From Lysobacter sp. TY2-98 (GTDB lineage Bacteria; Pseudomonadota; Gammaproteobacteria; Xanthomonadales; Xanthomonadaceae), in the NCBI RefSeq assembly GCF_003367355.1, contig NZ_CP031413.1, positions 1,530,921 through 1,594,920 of the forward strand: DNA of 64,000 bases, read 5' to 3'. The notes beneath the pieces were generated by a model. It worked only from the letters and a program-made list of their open reading frames with translations. It ran no database searches and was not told the DNA's origin. Positions within the stretch are counted from its first letter, which is position 1; each line of letters starts with the position of its first letter. Positions 9,576 to 19,302 of the stretch are shown here, one piece after another. The translations under genes and the position numbers were made by a program.

Positions 9576-10079
9576 TCAGTCGTTCTTTGCATCGCCGTGG
9601 TAGAGGCCGTGGCGACGGTGCCAGTCCTCCAGCGATTCCTCCGGGTATTCGTCGAAGTGCACGTCGTACTTGCCCGACGGCACATGCACCCAGTTCGCCT
9701 TCGAGCCCAGCATCATGTGTACGCGTTCCGGCGGAATGGGCAGCGGCGTGTCGATCGCCGATGCGTGCGGATGCACCAGGTCCGGCCACTCCGGATCGAA
9801 CAACCACAGTGCACTGCCGCAGCCGGTGCAGAAGTGGCGCTGGCCGCTGCTGATACGGCAGTCGCCGTTCTTCCCATGGATGCGGGCGCGATAGACACCG
9901 AGGTGTTCGCGCCCTTCCACCTCGAGCGTGTCCGACCGCGCGCCGAGGTTGATCGCGCCGCCACTGCCGCCCGCAGTCTTGCGGCAGATCGAGCAGTAGC
10001 AGATCTGGTAGGGCACGGGCGACGGCGCGTCGCACGCGAACCGCACCTGGCCGCAATGGCAGGAACCTTCGATGCGCAT
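9576..10079 (-). CDS. GFA family zinc protein (glutathione-dependent formaldehyde-activating-like)
   Basis: A 167-aa cytoplasmic protein. The GFA/CENP-V zinc motifs are SCHCGQVRF, YCSICRKTAGG and CTGCGSALW. Only some members of this family act on formaldehyde-glutathione adducts, so the exact reaction is unknown. Start ATG begins MRIEGSCHCG, standard for the family. A shorter relative lies at 30079-30453. Confidence 0.88.
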   Translation of the reverse strand: MRIEGSCHCGQVRFACDAPSPVPYQICYCSICRKTAGGSGGAINLGARSDTLEVEGREHLGVYRARIHGKNGDCRISSGQRHFCTGCGSALWLFDPEWPDLVHPHASAIDTPLPIPPERVHMMLGSKANWVHVPSGKYDVHFDEYPEESLEDWHRRHGLYHGDAKND

Positions 10080-10249
10080 GCCCGTCTCCCGATCGAAAGC
10101 CGCATGCTGCAGACGCGGCGTTCAACGGTGCGTGGACGATCGCCGCCACGGCGATCGTGTCGCCTTCGCCTGCTGCTAATGCCGCCGGCGCTAGCGTGGC
10201 GTCGGCGCCGGGATTCGCCCGACGGCCTGACGCATCCCGGAGGCTCCCC

Positions 10250-10594
10250 GTGCATCCGAACCGCCTGCTCCTGCCCGTACTGGTCGCCGCACTCACTGCG
10301 TGCGCGACCGCCCAGACCACGTCCGACCTGACGCCCACGTCCAACCCGATGACCGGCGCGAACGCGCGACCGAATCCCAGCCCGCTCGCCGTCGGCGCGT
10401 ACAGCGCCATCGGTACGTCGGACGATGTGCGCGGGCGATCCGGTGCCGGCGGATCGTCGGTGCTCACCGGACGTGCCAACCTCGCCGGCGACGATGCTGG
10501 CACCCCGGCGAAGTCCGATACGTCGACGAGCGCGACGTCCGATGAAGACGATTCCACGTCGAACGGATCGAAGAAGAAGCCGACACCGCCGTAA
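10250..10594 (+). CDS. Small predicted lipoprotein
   Basis: A 114-aa protein with a GTG start preceded by CGGAGG at good spacing. Residues 1-18 (MHPNRLLLPVLVAALTAC) form a lipoprotein signal peptide with an LTAC lipobox. The mature part is Ser/Thr/Asp/Gly-rich, low in complexity and ends with a KKKPTPP tail. I do not recognise a family. It probably sits in the envelope as an anchored disordered protein. Confidence 0.65.
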   Translation: MHPNRLLLPVLVAALTACATAQTTSDLTPTSNPMTGANARPNPSPLAVGAYSAIGTSDDVRGRSGAGGSSVLTGRANLAGDDAGTPAKSDTSTSATSDEDDSTSNGSKKKPTPP

Positions 10595-10769
10595 CCGTCG
10601 GCGCTCCGGTCGATCACCGAACGCGATGCACGGGCGTGGCATTCGTAAGCGCGCGTCATCGTCGGCGCCCACCGCCGCCTGAACCGGCTTTGCCGCACCC
10701 CGTCCTGTTCAGTCTCGATACGGTCGCTTGCGACAAAGCTGGATTCGCGACCCCGCACCGAGAGACACG

Positions 10770-11294
10770 ATGAACACGATCAACGCTTTGGCCGCTTCGC
10801 TCGTTTTCGCGACCGCTTCCGCTTTCGCCCTTCCCGCTGCCGCCCGCGACGACCACCGCGACAACGACCGCCACGAATGGTCGCGTGATCGTGACGAACG
10901 CGGTGATCGCGACCGTCGCGACCACGACCGCGACGACGACCGTGACCACGACCGCCGCGACGATGATCGTCGCTACGGCGATGCCCGTCGCGACGACCGC
11001 TATGCGCCGCGCTATGTCGCACCGCGTTACATGCCGCCCCGCTACACCGCGCCACGCGCCTATCGCCCGGGTTATGTCTATGTCGCACCACGCGGTTACG
11101 CGGTGCAGCGCTGGCGCGTCGGCACGCGCATGCCGCCGCCGTTCTACGTGAGCCAGTACTACGTCGATCCGTACGCGTATCAGCTGCGCATCCCGCCGCG
11201 CGGCTATCACTGGGTGCGCGTCGACCGCGATGCGTACCTGGTGTCGATGGGCTCGGGCCTCGTGGCCGACGTGCTCTACGGCCTGTTCCGCTGA
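10770..11294 (+). CDS. RcnB-family-like exported protein
   Basis: A 174-aa protein with a signal peptide (residues 1-24, ending LPAAA). A strongly charged Asp/Arg/His repeat region of about 50 residues follows, then Tyr/Pro-rich segments such as YAPRYVAPRYMPPRY. The C-terminal IPPRGYHWVRVDRDAYLVSM stretch is typical of RcnB-type periplasmic proteins. In E. coli RcnB modulates nickel/cobalt efflux, but most homologues are uncharacterised. The His/Asp repeats could bind metal. A strong hairpin follows. Confidence 0.85.
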   Translation: MNTINALAASLVFATASAFALPAAARDDHRDNDRHEWSRDRDERGDRDRRDHDRDDDRDHDRRDDDRRYGDARRDDRYAPRYVAPRYMPPRYTAPRAYRPGYVYVAPRGYAVQRWRVGTRMPPPFYVSQYYVDPYAYQLRIPPRGYHWVRVDRDAYLVSMGSGLVADVLYGLFR

Positions 11295-11308
11295 TCCACC
11301 GCTCGATC

Positions 11309-11334
11309 CGAAGGGCCGGCCTGCCGGCCCTTCG
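11309..11334. terminator. Hairpin terminator after the RcnB-like gene
   Basis: CGAAGGGCCGGC and GCCGGCCCTTCG form a 12-bp stem with a 2-base spacer, 14 bases after the stop codon; the bases after it are pyrimidine-rich. It separates this gene from the alcohol dehydrogenase. Confidence 0.75.
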
Positions 11335-11442
11335 TCGTCTCCGGCATCGGCATGGAATGCAGCGGCGCGGTGGCGTCGCCGCGGTGTAACGCCGGCCGGC
11401 GTAGGCTCGCGGCCTTCGCCCATCCTCGCCAGGAGCGTGTCC

Positions 11443-12495
11443 ATGTCCGTGAAAGCCTTCGGCGCCCATGCCGCCGACCAGCCGCTCGTCGCCCTCGACA
11501 TCCAGCGCCGCACGCCCGGGCCGCGTGATGTGCAGATCGAGATCGCCTACTGCGGCGTCTGCCATTCCGACCTGCACACGGTGAAGTCCGAATGGGCGGG
11601 CACGCGGTATCCGTGCGTGCCGGGGCACGAGATCGTCGGCACGGTCACGGCCGTGGGCAGCGACGTCAACGGCTTCGCGGTCGGCGACACCGTCGGCGTC
11701 GGCTGCATGGTCGACAGCTGCCGCCACTGCGCGGCGTGCGCGGAAGGCCTGGAGCAGTACTGCGAGAACGGCTTCGTCGGCACCTACAACGGACGCACCA
11801 ACGATCCGCCGGGCCACACGCTGGGCGGCTATTCGCAGCGCATCATCGTCGACCAGCATTTCGTCCTGCGCATCAACCACCCGAAGGAGCAGCTCGCCGC
11901 CGTGGCGCCACTGCTGTGTGCGGGCATCACCACCTACTCGCCGCTCCGCCACTGGAACGTGGGCCCGGGCAAGAAGGTCGGCATCGTCGGCATCGGCGGG
12001 CTCGGGCACATGGGCATCAAGATCGCGCATGCGATGGGCGCGCACGTCGTCGCGTTCACCACGTCGGAAAGCAAGCGCAAGGACGCCCATGCGCTCGGTG
12101 CGGACGACGTCGTCGTCTCGCGCGATGCCGGCGCGATGGCCGCGCACGCCGGCAGCTTCGACTTCATCCTCGACACCGTGGCCGCCAGCCACAACCTCGA
12201 TGCGTTCACCAGCCTGCTCAAGCGCGACGGCACGTTGTGTCTGGTCGGCGTGCCGGAAGATCCGCATCCCAGCCCGAACATCGGTGTGCTGATCTTCGGC
12301 CGACGCTCGCTCGCGGGCTCGCTCATCGGCGGCATTCCGGAGACGCAGGAGATGCTCGACTTCTGCGCGAAGCACGGCATCGTCGCGGACATCGAAATGA
12401 TCCGCGCGCAGGAAATCAACGAGGCTTACGACCGCATGCTGCGCAGCGACGTGAAGTACCGCTTCGTCATCGACATCGCGTCGCTGGCGGCCTGA
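11443..12495 (+). CDS. Zinc-dependent alcohol dehydrogenase, NAD(P)-dependent (YahK/CAD type)
   Basis: A 350-aa medium-chain dehydrogenase/reductase that likely reduces aldehydes with NADPH. Catalytic zinc ligands are in CGVCHSDLH and GHEIVG; the structural zinc cysteines are in CRHCAACAEGLEQYC. The Rossmann fingerprint is GIGGLGHMGIKIA. Length and motifs fit the YahK/cinnamyl-alcohol group. Cytoplasmic. Physiological substrate unknown. A convergent hairpin lies just after the stop. Confidence 0.93.
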   Translation: MSVKAFGAHAADQPLVALDIQRRTPGPRDVQIEIAYCGVCHSDLHTVKSEWAGTRYPCVPGHEIVGTVTAVGSDVNGFAVGDTVGVGCMVDSCRHCAACAEGLEQYCENGFVGTYNGRTNDPPGHTLGGYSQRIIVDQHFVLRINHPKEQLAAVAPLLCAGITTYSPLRHWNVGPGKKVGIVGIGGLGHMGIKIAHAMGAHVVAFTTSESKRKDAHALGADDVVVSRDAGAMAAHAGSFDFILDTVAASHNLDAFTSLLKRDGTLCLVGVPEDPHPSPNIGVLIFGRRSLAGSLIGGIPETQEMLDFCAKHGIVADIEMIRAQEINEAYDRMLRSDVKYRFVIDIASLAA

Positions 12496-12501
12496 GGTGA
12501 C

Positions 12502-12532
12502 GCGGTCGGCGGCTTCCACGTCCGCCGACCGC
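12502..12532. terminator. Bidirectional terminator hairpin
   Basis: GCGGTCGGCGG and CCGCCGACCGC pair with a 9-base loop between the convergent ends of the alcohol dehydrogenase and the gene at 12541. Confidence 0.75.
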
Positions 12533-12540
12533 CCACGGCG

Positions 12541-13005
12541 TCACGCGCTCTCGGTCGGCCGCCGGCGATCGTGCCGCGCGCGACCCGACAGTTCGCGACG
12601 CAGCTCGTCGAGCCCCAGCGCGCCGCCCGACAGCTTGATCAACGCATAGCCTTCGAACGCCGAATCCATGACGTCGCTGCCGAGCGCGGCGACGGTGTCG
12701 TCGAGGCGCGCGGCCAGCTGCTGCACGCGCTCCAGCACAGGGCGTAGCCTTTCGACTGCACGCAGATCGGCCTGCGCGGCGGCGACGTCGAAGCCGGTCG
12801 GCACGATTTTGGGGTTGTGCTCCAGCACGCGCAGTGTCTGCCGCGCGAACGCCTCGGACTTGGCTTCCATCGGGGTGAGCAGCCGTCGCTCGGCGGGATC
12901 GAGCGTGACCAGCGCCGGCAACGCGGCTTCGAGCCGATCGAGCGCGGACCGCACGCTGTGCAGGTGATCGTCGCTCAGTTCCATCGCGATCGGGTTATGC
13001 GACAC
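12541..13005 (-). CDS. Conserved hypothetical helical protein
   Basis: A 154-aa cytoplasmic protein with no recognised domain. It is predicted almost entirely helical (ELSDDHLHSVRSALDRLEAA, then RLRPVLERVQQLAARLDDTV), like a four-helix coiled bundle. A GTG start is favoured by AAGGAG six bases upstream. An ATG two codons earlier abuts the same AAGGAG and is less likely. It stands alone; function unknown. Confidence 0.75.
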   Translation of the reverse strand: MSHNPIAMELSDDHLHSVRSALDRLEAALPALVTLDPAERRLLTPMEAKSEAFARQTLRVLEHNPKIVPTGFDVAAAQADLRAVERLRPVLERVQQLAARLDDTVAALGSDVMDSAFEGYALIKLSGGALGLDELRRELSGRARHDRRRPTESA

Positions 13006-13233
13006 GTCCATCTCCTTATGCGTCCCTGTGTCCCTGCGCGGATCCGGCCCGCGCCGCCGAGCACCGTCGATCCGGACGGCGCTCCCGGAGTGTGGCAGAG
13101 ACGGATGCGTGCGAGCCGTCCGGTTACCGGTCGATCGACGATTTTCCGGTCCATGGCGAGCGTCCCGCACGATGCGGGTGCGCATGTTTTCCGATGACAG
13201 CGCCCGACAGGCGCGCCGCCGCGGGTGCAGCCG

Positions 13234-13752
13234 CTAGTGCAGCCGCGCTTCGATCGCCTTTACGAACGCCGGGATGTCGTCAGGCTTGCGGCTGGTGATG
13301 AGCTGGCCGTCGACCACGACCTCGGCGTCCTTCCAGTGCGCGCCCGCGTTCACGAGGTCGGTGCGTACGGACGGCCACGAGGTCACGTCGCGATCCTTCG
13401 CGATGCCGGTTTCGACCAGCAGCCACGGCGCATGGCAGATCGCCGCGAGCGGCTTGCCGGCGCGGTCGAACGCGCGCACGAAGTCGAGCGCGGCGGCGTC
13501 CTGGCGCAGGACGTCGGGATTCATCTGCCCGCCGGGCAGCACCAGCGCGTCGTAGTCGTCCGGCGACGCCTTCGACAGTTCGACGTCGACCGGCACGGAT
13601 TCGCCCCAGTCCGTGTGGCGCCACCCGCGGATCTCGCCGGCCTTCGGCGAAATCACGTCGACGTCGTGTCCGGCCGCCTTCAACCGCGCACGCGGCTCCA
13701 TCAGCTCGGACTGCTCGAAACCATCGGTGGCGAGAATGGCGATGCGGGACAT
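13234..13752 (-). CDS. Type 1 glutamine amidotransferase-like protein, PfpI/DJ-1 family
   Basis: A 172-aa protein of the PfpI/YhbO group, proposed to be a glyoxalase/deglycase or chaperone-like stress protein. The nucleophile is C106 in AAICHAPWLL, with His next to it and a conserved Glu in GFEQSEL. The opening MSRIAILATDGFEQSEL is classic for the family, and GGAG sits six bases before the ATG. Cytoplasmic. It is divergent from the histidine kinase. Confidence 0.93.
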   Translation of the reverse strand: MSRIAILATDGFEQSELMEPRARLKAAGHDVDVISPKAGEIRGWRHTDWGESVPVDVELSKASPDDYDALVLPGGQMNPDVLRQDAAALDFVRAFDRAGKPLAAICHAPWLLVETGIAKDRDVTSWPSVRTDLVNAGAHWKDAEVVVDGQLITSRKPDDIPAFVKAIEARLH

Positions 13753-13930
13753 GTCGAGCTCCGTGTTGGGACAGCCCACCCTAGGCCGCACGGAATGAAG
13801 TACCGATCAGCAAGCGGCACTGGCTCGCGGCCATGCGCGCGCCATCCGTGACCCGTATCCAGCGACGTCGCGCGGCGGCTGCGCTAACGTCGCCCGGCGG
13901 CGACCGTCCGATCGCCGCTGCAGGACATCG

Positions 13931-16222
13931 ATGCCGTTGCAGACTCCCCGCTCCATCCACGACGAACCCGGCGCGTTTCCGCTGCTCGGCACCCTGCGCG
14001 CCACGCGCAACGATATCCGGCGCGCGAGCCTGCTCGTCGGCGTCCTGGTCGTCGCCTTCTTCGCGACCGCGCCGTTCGCCGAGCGCCAGTGGCCGGTCGT
14101 TCCCGCGTTCATTCCCGTGTACGACGTCGCCATCGCGTTCCTGTCGCTGTTCACGGCGGTGCTGCTGCACGCGCACTATCGCGGCGAGCGGTCCGCCGCG
14201 TACCTCTGGCTGAGCTGCGGTTACGGGTTCTCGGCAATGGCGGCGCTCGTGCACGGGCTGAGCGTGGCCGACGCGTTCTCCCCCGGACGACTGTTCGGCG
14301 GACCACAGACCAGCGCCTGGCTCTGGATGAGCTGGCACGGCCTGTTCCCCCTGTTCGTGCTCGGCTTCTTCTGGGCGGTCACGCGACGGGGAATCCGATC
14401 GGCATGGCCCGCGGTGACCGCGACGCGCGCGTACGTCGCAGTGGCCGCGCTTGTGGTGGCGCTGGTCGTGACGTCGACGTACGCCGAGGACTCGCTGCCC
14501 GAACTCGTGAACGGCATGCACTTCGGGACCATGCGGCTACGAGTCTTGATCGTGGCGTGGTTCCTGCACGTGGTCGCGATCGCCTGCATGATCCGGCGTG
14601 CACGGGAACGGCGACTGATCGACCTCTGGATCACCGTCGCGCTCGTCGCCGATGCGATCGACCTCGCGCTGGGTGGCCTGCTCGTTACCGGGCGCTATCA
14701 GCTCGGCTTCTACGTCGGCCGCATGTACGGCCTGGTCACCGCGATGTCGGTGCTCGCCCTCCTGTTGCTGCAGATGTTCGAGCTGCAGCGTCGTTTCGTG
14801 CAGGCCCGCCTCGACCTGCGCATGCACGAGCGTCGCTATACCGACCTGTTCGGCAGCATGTCCGAGGCGTTCTACGTCGTGGAAGCGGTGCGCGACGGCG
14901 ACCAAGTGACGGACCTGCGCGTGGTCGATCGCAATCCCGCCGCCGCGGCCGTCGTTCCCGCGGAGGCGATCGGCCAAAGCCTGCGCGACGTCGATCCCGA
15001 GTTCGACCCGCGCTGGCTCGACGTGGTGTCACGCGTGCTCGCGACCGGCGAGCCCGAAGACTTCGAGTGGACGCACGACGACCGCATCTTTGCGTATCGC
15101 GTGTTCCGCGCCGAGCACCTGCACGACCAGGTCGGCATCCTGTTCGACGACGTCACCGATGCGCGCCTGGCGGAAGCCGCGCTCGCCGACAGCGAGGCGC
15201 GCCAGCGCATCCTCGTGCAGGGCGTGCCGCAGCTGCTGTGGCGCACCGACGACCAGGGCCGCAGCACCTGGGTGAGCCCGCAGTGGTACACGTACACGGG
15301 CCAGAGCGTCGACACCGTCGTGGGTACGGGCGCGATGGAGGCGGTGCATCCCGATGACCGCGAGCGCACGCGCACGCTGTGGACGGCCGCGCAGCAGACC
15401 GGTCGCCTCGACGTCGAACATCGCCTGCGCGCGAGCGACGGCAGTTATCGCTGGCACCGCAGCCGGTCCGAACCGCATTACGACGCGGAGGGCCGCATCG
15501 AATCGTGGCTCGGCTCCAGTACCGACATCCATGATCTCAAGTCTTTGCAGGATCGCCAGTCGGTGCTCGTCGCCGAACTCCAGCACCGCACACGCAACAT
15601 CCTTGCGGTGGTGCGTGCATTGGCCGACCGCACCGTACGCGACAGCCGTGACATGGACGAGTTCAAGCCGATCTTCCGCGACCGGGTCGACGCACTGGCG
15701 CGCGCACAATCGCTGCTGTCGCGGCTGGACAGCGCCGATCGCGTCACCTTCGAGGAGCTGCTGCAGACCGAGGTGTGTGCAATCTCGGGCGTGCGCGCCG
15801 CGCAGGACGACGGCCGCATCGTGCTCGAGGGCACGCGCGGCGTGCGGCTGCGCTCGAGTACGGTGCAAACGCTCGCGCTGGCACTGCACGAACTCACGGT
15901 CAACGCGCTGAAGTACGGCGCGCTATCCGCTGCGAACGGACACCTCGAGGTGCGCTGGTTCGTGGAACATGACGCCGACCGCACGCCGCAGCTGCACGTG
16001 GTGTGGAAAGAGAGCGGGCTGCGCGTCGACCCCGCCGCGCCCGTTCAGGGCGGCGGCTACGGGCGCGAACTCATCGAGCGCGCGCTTCCGTACCAGCTCG
16101 GTGCGAAAACTTCCTACGCGATCGAGCCCGACGGCGTGCGCTGCGAAATCGTCATGCCGGTGTCGGTGCAGACCGCAACGGGCGAGGCGATGGCGCCCGC
16201 CCGCGCGGCGGCGGCCCGCTGA
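13931..16222 (+). CDS. Membrane sensor histidine kinase, PAS-containing, HWE family
   Basis: A 763-aa sensor. Residues about 35-290 form seven or eight membrane segments like a MASE4-type sensory domain. Two PAS/PAC units follow (about 300-415 and 425-545; the second has LLWRTDDQGRSTWVSPQW and DGSYRWHRSRSEPHY). The HWE kinase core then carries LVAELQHRTRNILAV with the phospho-His at about 552, the ATP-binding ALHELTVNALKYG, and the HWE marker GYGRELIERALPYQL. Signal unknown; the bound partner is usually a stand-alone receiver. No regulator is adjacent; the receiver protein at 5452 is a candidate partner. Confidence 0.92.
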   Translation: MPLQTPRSIHDEPGAFPLLGTLRATRNDIRRASLLVGVLVVAFFATAPFAERQWPVVPAFIPVYDVAIAFLSLFTAVLLHAHYRGERSAAYLWLSCGYGFSAMAALVHGLSVADAFSPGRLFGGPQTSAWLWMSWHGLFPLFVLGFFWAVTRRGIRSAWPAVTATRAYVAVAALVVALVVTSTYAEDSLPELVNGMHFGTMRLRVLIVAWFLHVVAIACMIRRARERRLIDLWITVALVADAIDLALGGLLVTGRYQLGFYVGRMYGLVTAMSVLALLLLQMFELQRRFVQARLDLRMHERRYTDLFGSMSEAFYVVEAVRDGDQVTDLRVVDRNPAAAAVVPAEAIGQSLRDVDPEFDPRWLDVVSRVLATGEPEDFEWTHDDRIFAYRVFRAEHLHDQVGILFDDVTDARLAEAALADSEARQRILVQGVPQLLWRTDDQGRSTWVSPQWYTYTGQSVDTVVGTGAMEAVHPDDRERTRTLWTAAQQTGRLDVEHRLRASDGSYRWHRSRSEPHYDAEGRIESWLGSSTDIHDLKSLQDRQSVLVAELQHRTRNILAVVRALADRTVRDSRDMDEFKPIFRDRVDALARAQSLLSRLDSADRVTFEELLQTEVCAISGVRAAQDDGRIVLEGTRGVRLRSSTVQTLALALHELTVNALKYGALSAANGHLEVRWFVEHDADRTPQLHVVWKESGLRVDPAAPVQGGGYGRELIERALPYQLGAKTSYAIEPDGVRCEIVMPVSVQTATGEAMAPARAAAAR

Positions 16223-16452
16223 CACAGCGACCGCGCGCAGGCCGTGCCCGAAGGGGAAATAGGCGGTTCACCAAGTGTCAATGGCGGGTATTTCGGGGTT
16301 GCGCGAGGCTCCCGGCTGCGTCCCCGTCCGGCGTTCCGGGCCCGGCGCAGCGTCCCGGCATGCACGTCGGCGACGCAGTTCCGGTCGCGGCGCTCGCCTC
16401 CCGGCGACGTCGCGTGGACACATCTCCCCGAATCCGCCAGAAGGTCACCGCC

Positions 16453-17241
16453 ATGACAACCGCAAAGCACTCGAAGCAGAAGACGATGTGGGTCGCCGCC
16501 CTCGTGGGCCTGCTGGCCACAGCGTCGGTGTATGCCGCCGACGGCGACAAGACGACCGTCAAGGGCATGATCACCGCCGTCAACGGCAACGTGATCACCG
16601 TTCGCGACATGGACAAGGTCGATCACACCATCACCCTCACGCCTGAAACGACCTACAAGCAGAAGAAGGGCCTGACCGGCGTCGTCTACGAAAAGGTGAA
16701 GGCGACGCGCCTGATGCCGGGCCTGCCGATCACGGCCGACCTGGTGGCTGCCGGCGGAAACCAGAACGCCACCGGCATCTCGTTCACGTCGGAAGACCTC
16801 AAGACGGCACAGCAGGTGCGCGCGGGCACCGGCAAGAGCATGGAAGCGATGAACAACCGGATGAACGACTTCGGCACGTACGAAGCGCTCGCCACCATCG
16901 ACGTCCTGTTCGATTCGGGCAGCACCAAGCTGTCGCCGAAGGCGCAGTCCGACCTGCTGGCGTTCGCCGCGAAGGCGAAGGACACAAAGGGCTACCAGGT
17001 CGTGATGCAGGGCTTCACCGATTCGACCGGCAATGCGGCGCAGAACCAGCGCCTGAGCACCGCGCGCGGCCATGCGGTCGCGAACTTCCTGCAGCAGAAG
17101 GGCGGGCTGATGCCCGGCCGCGTACGCGCGCCGGACGGCATGGGCATCGCGACGGACGCGGGTGCGGGCAGCAACGCGGGTGCGCGCAAGGTCGTCGTCA
17201 AGCTCGTCGTCGACAAGGGCGTGCAGGGCGGCGACAAGTAA
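16453..17241 (+). CDS. OmpA family outer-membrane protein
   Basis: A 262-aa exported protein with a signal peptide (ending SVYAA at about 28). Residues 30-120 form a beta-rich domain (VKGMITAVNGNVITVRDMDK) that resembles small OB-fold envelope domains. Residues about 150-250 form the OmpA C-terminal peptidoglycan-binding domain, with FDSGSTKLSPKAQSDLLAF and the conserved TDSTGNAAQNQRLSTARGHA. It may tether the envelope to peptidoglycan. A strong hairpin follows. Confidence 0.9.
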   Translation: MTTAKHSKQKTMWVAALVGLLATASVYAADGDKTTVKGMITAVNGNVITVRDMDKVDHTITLTPETTYKQKKGLTGVVYEKVKATRLMPGLPITADLVAAGGNQNATGISFTSEDLKTAQQVRAGTGKSMEAMNNRMNDFGTYEALATIDVLFDSGSTKLSPKAQSDLLAFAAKAKDTKGYQVVMQGFTDSTGNAAQNQRLSTARGHAVANFLQQKGGLMPGRVRAPDGMGIATDAGAGSNAGARKVVVKLVVDKGVQGGDK

Positions 17242-17265
17242 CGCCACGCGCCGATGGACGTCGTC

Positions 17266-17293
17266 GGAAAGCCCCGCTCTGGTGGGGCTTTCC
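17266..17293. terminator. Bidirectional terminator between convergent genes
   Basis: GGAAAGCCCC and GGGGCTTTCC form a 10-bp stem with an 8-base loop, containing the T run on both strands. It lies between the convergent OmpA-family and M14 peptidase genes. Confidence 0.8.
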
Positions 17294-17313
17294 GCGTTCG
17301 GAGATCCGTACGC

Positions 17314-18231
17314 TCAGCGATGCGCGAGTGCGTAATCCAGCGCGGCGCGCACCGCGGCGACCTGCGCCTCGTTGCACTGTGCGGGCGTCGCACGCGGACT
17401 GTCGGGATAGACCTCGGTGGTGGTGACGTACGGCGCATCGGTGATGCCCGCACACAGCCCGAGCTGCTTCAACGGATAGTTGATGACGCCATGACCCACG
17501 ACCGGCGAGCCGATGATCAGGCCGTCCGCATCGGCGGGCGCGATGTGCGTCACCTTCGCGACGGCCTCGATGATCGCGTTCTGGAAATCCGGTTGCGGGT
17601 TGGCCGTGTCGCCGACGACGTAGAAGCCGTCCGGCACGCCGTCGGGCTCGAACGGCTTGCCGTCGCGCGCGGCCAGCGCCGGGCGGAATTCGCTTTCGTC
17701 ACTGTCGGTGGTCTCGTGCAGGTCGACATGCACCAGCACGCGATCGCGCAGCGGCGCGACCAGGCGCATCAGCGCCGCGGATTCGCCGGTCTGTCCGCCG
17801 TCGCGAAACGAACGGTTCGGGTCGACCGCATCCAGATTCCAGCGGTGGATGCGCTCATAGCCCCACGGGCTGACGCAGGGCGCGACCAGCACGTTGAAGC
17901 GTCCCGCGTAGTCCTCGCCATGCCGTTCCAGGAACAACAGCGCGCCGTGCACGCCACTCGTCTCGTAGCCGTGCACGCCACCGGTGACGAGCGCGACCGG
18001 CAGATCGTCGCGCCATCCGCGGCTGCGGATCGCGAGCAACGGGAACACTTCGCCCGCGTAGTCGAGCTCCCCGTAGGTCTCGACATCGAAGCGCGCGCGC
18101 AGGCCATCGATCACCCCCACCACGTCGTCCGCATAGCTGCGCTGGCGGCTCTGACGTGCGCGCCATGCCGCGAGTTCCGCCTCACCCCAGGGCTGGCCGG
18201 GCGTACCGATGGGATACGGCGTGGTGCTCAT
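17314..18231 (-). CDS. M14 family metallocarboxypeptidase
   Basis: A 305-aa zinc peptidase of the M14/AspA superfamily. The zinc ligands are His87 and Glu90 in GGVHGYETSG, plus a later His in LVHVDLHETTD. The substrate-binding Arg is in DPNRSFRDG, and TTEVYPDSP provides the late catalytic Glu. There is no signal peptide, so it acts on cytoplasmic peptides or N-acyl amino acids; M14 carboxypeptidase and succinylglutamate desuccinylase-like members overlap in sequence, so substrate is uncertain. Confidence 0.88.
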   Translation of the reverse strand: MSTTPYPIGTPGQPWGEAELAAWRARQSRQRSYADDVVGVIDGLRARFDVETYGELDYAGEVFPLLAIRSRGWRDDLPVALVTGGVHGYETSGVHGALLFLERHGEDYAGRFNVLVAPCVSPWGYERIHRWNLDAVDPNRSFRDGGQTGESAALMRLVAPLRDRVLVHVDLHETTDSDESEFRPALAARDGKPFEPDGVPDGFYVVGDTANPQPDFQNAIIEAVAKVTHIAPADADGLIIGSPVVGHGVINYPLKQLGLCAGITDAPYVTTTEVYPDSPRATPAQCNEAQVAAVRAALDYALAHR

Positions 18232-18325
18232 GTCGATGGAACTCCGATCGAACGGTGGACGCCGTCGACTCTAGCATCGCGTCCGGGCACCGGCCGCGTG
18301 CGCACGCACGGATCGCGATGACGCG

Positions 18326-19255
18326 ATGGAAACACTGCGTGCCCTGCGATCGATCGGCTGCGTCGCGATGTTCGCACTCGCCGCGTTTTTCGCGCACACC
18401 GCCCGGGCGCAGGACATCGAACCGCGCGCGTATTCCAACGCGCCGGTCGGCGTGAACTTCGTCATCGTCGGCAACGTGCTGGCGCGCGGCGGCATGTCGT
18501 TCGACCCGTCCGTTCCGCTGGACGATGCGCACATCGAAACCAACAGCATCGTGCTGGCGTACGCGCGCGCGCTCGACCTATGGGGCCGCTCCGGAAAGTT
18601 CGATGCGATCGTCCCCTATTCGCGCATCGACGGCACCGCCTTGTTCGCGGGCCAGCCGGTGTCGCGCGACATCCACGGCTTCGCGCGTCCGGCATTTCGC
18701 GTGTCGATGAACCTGTACGGCGCGCCGGCGCTGCAGGCGCGCGAGTTCCGCGGCTGGAAGCAGGACCTGATCGTCGGGATGAGCCTGCAGGTCGCGCCTC
18801 CACTCGGACAGTACGACGCGACGCGGCTGGTGAACGTCAGCAGTCACAGGTGGTCGGTGAAGCCCGAGATCGGCGTATCGAAGGCGGTCGGCCGATGGAC
18901 GATCGAGGTGCAGGCGGCCGCGACGCTCTACGGCGACAACGGCCACTTCTTCGGCAACACCACACGCTCGCAAGATCCGATCTACGCACTGCAAGGCCAC
19001 CTGATCTACGGCTTCGTTTCCGGAAAATGGGTGTCGTTCGACGCCACCTGGTTCACCGGCGGCCGCACCCGGATCGACGGCGCGCTCAACAACGACCTGC
19101 AGCGCAATACGCGCGTCGGCATCGTGTTCGCGCTGCCGGTGAATCCGCGCAATTCGGTGAAGCTAACGGCGAGCAGCGGCGTGGTCACGCGCACCGGCAG
19201 CGATTTCGATGCGGTGGGAATCGCCTGGCAGTACCGCTGGGGCGGCGGTCTGTGA
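18326..19255 (+). CDS. Outer-membrane beta-barrel, phenol MetA-degradation/transporter family
   Basis: A 309-aa protein with a signal peptide (ending HTARAQ, about 28 residues). Alternating hydrophobic strands and an aromatic C-terminal end (IAWQYRWGGGL) indicate an outer-membrane barrel. The overall pattern fits the family called 'transporter' or meta-pathway phenol degradation protein, whose substrates are mostly unknown. No ribosome site is obvious before the ATG. The next gene starts 47 bp later. Confidence 0.82.
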   Translation: METLRALRSIGCVAMFALAAFFAHTARAQDIEPRAYSNAPVGVNFVIVGNVLARGGMSFDPSVPLDDAHIETNSIVLAYARALDLWGRSGKFDAIVPYSRIDGTALFAGQPVSRDIHGFARPAFRVSMNLYGAPALQAREFRGWKQDLIVGMSLQVAPPLGQYDATRLVNVSSHRWSVKPEIGVSKAVGRWTIEVQAAATLYGDNGHFFGNTTRSQDPIYALQGHLIYGFVSGKWVSFDATWFTGGRTRIDGALNNDLQRNTRVGIVFALPVNPRNSVKLTASSGVVTRTGSDFDAVGIAWQYRWGGGL

Positions 19256-19302
19256 GCCGACGGCCTACCATGACGGCTTCGAACCGCCATTCCCCGTCGT
19301 CG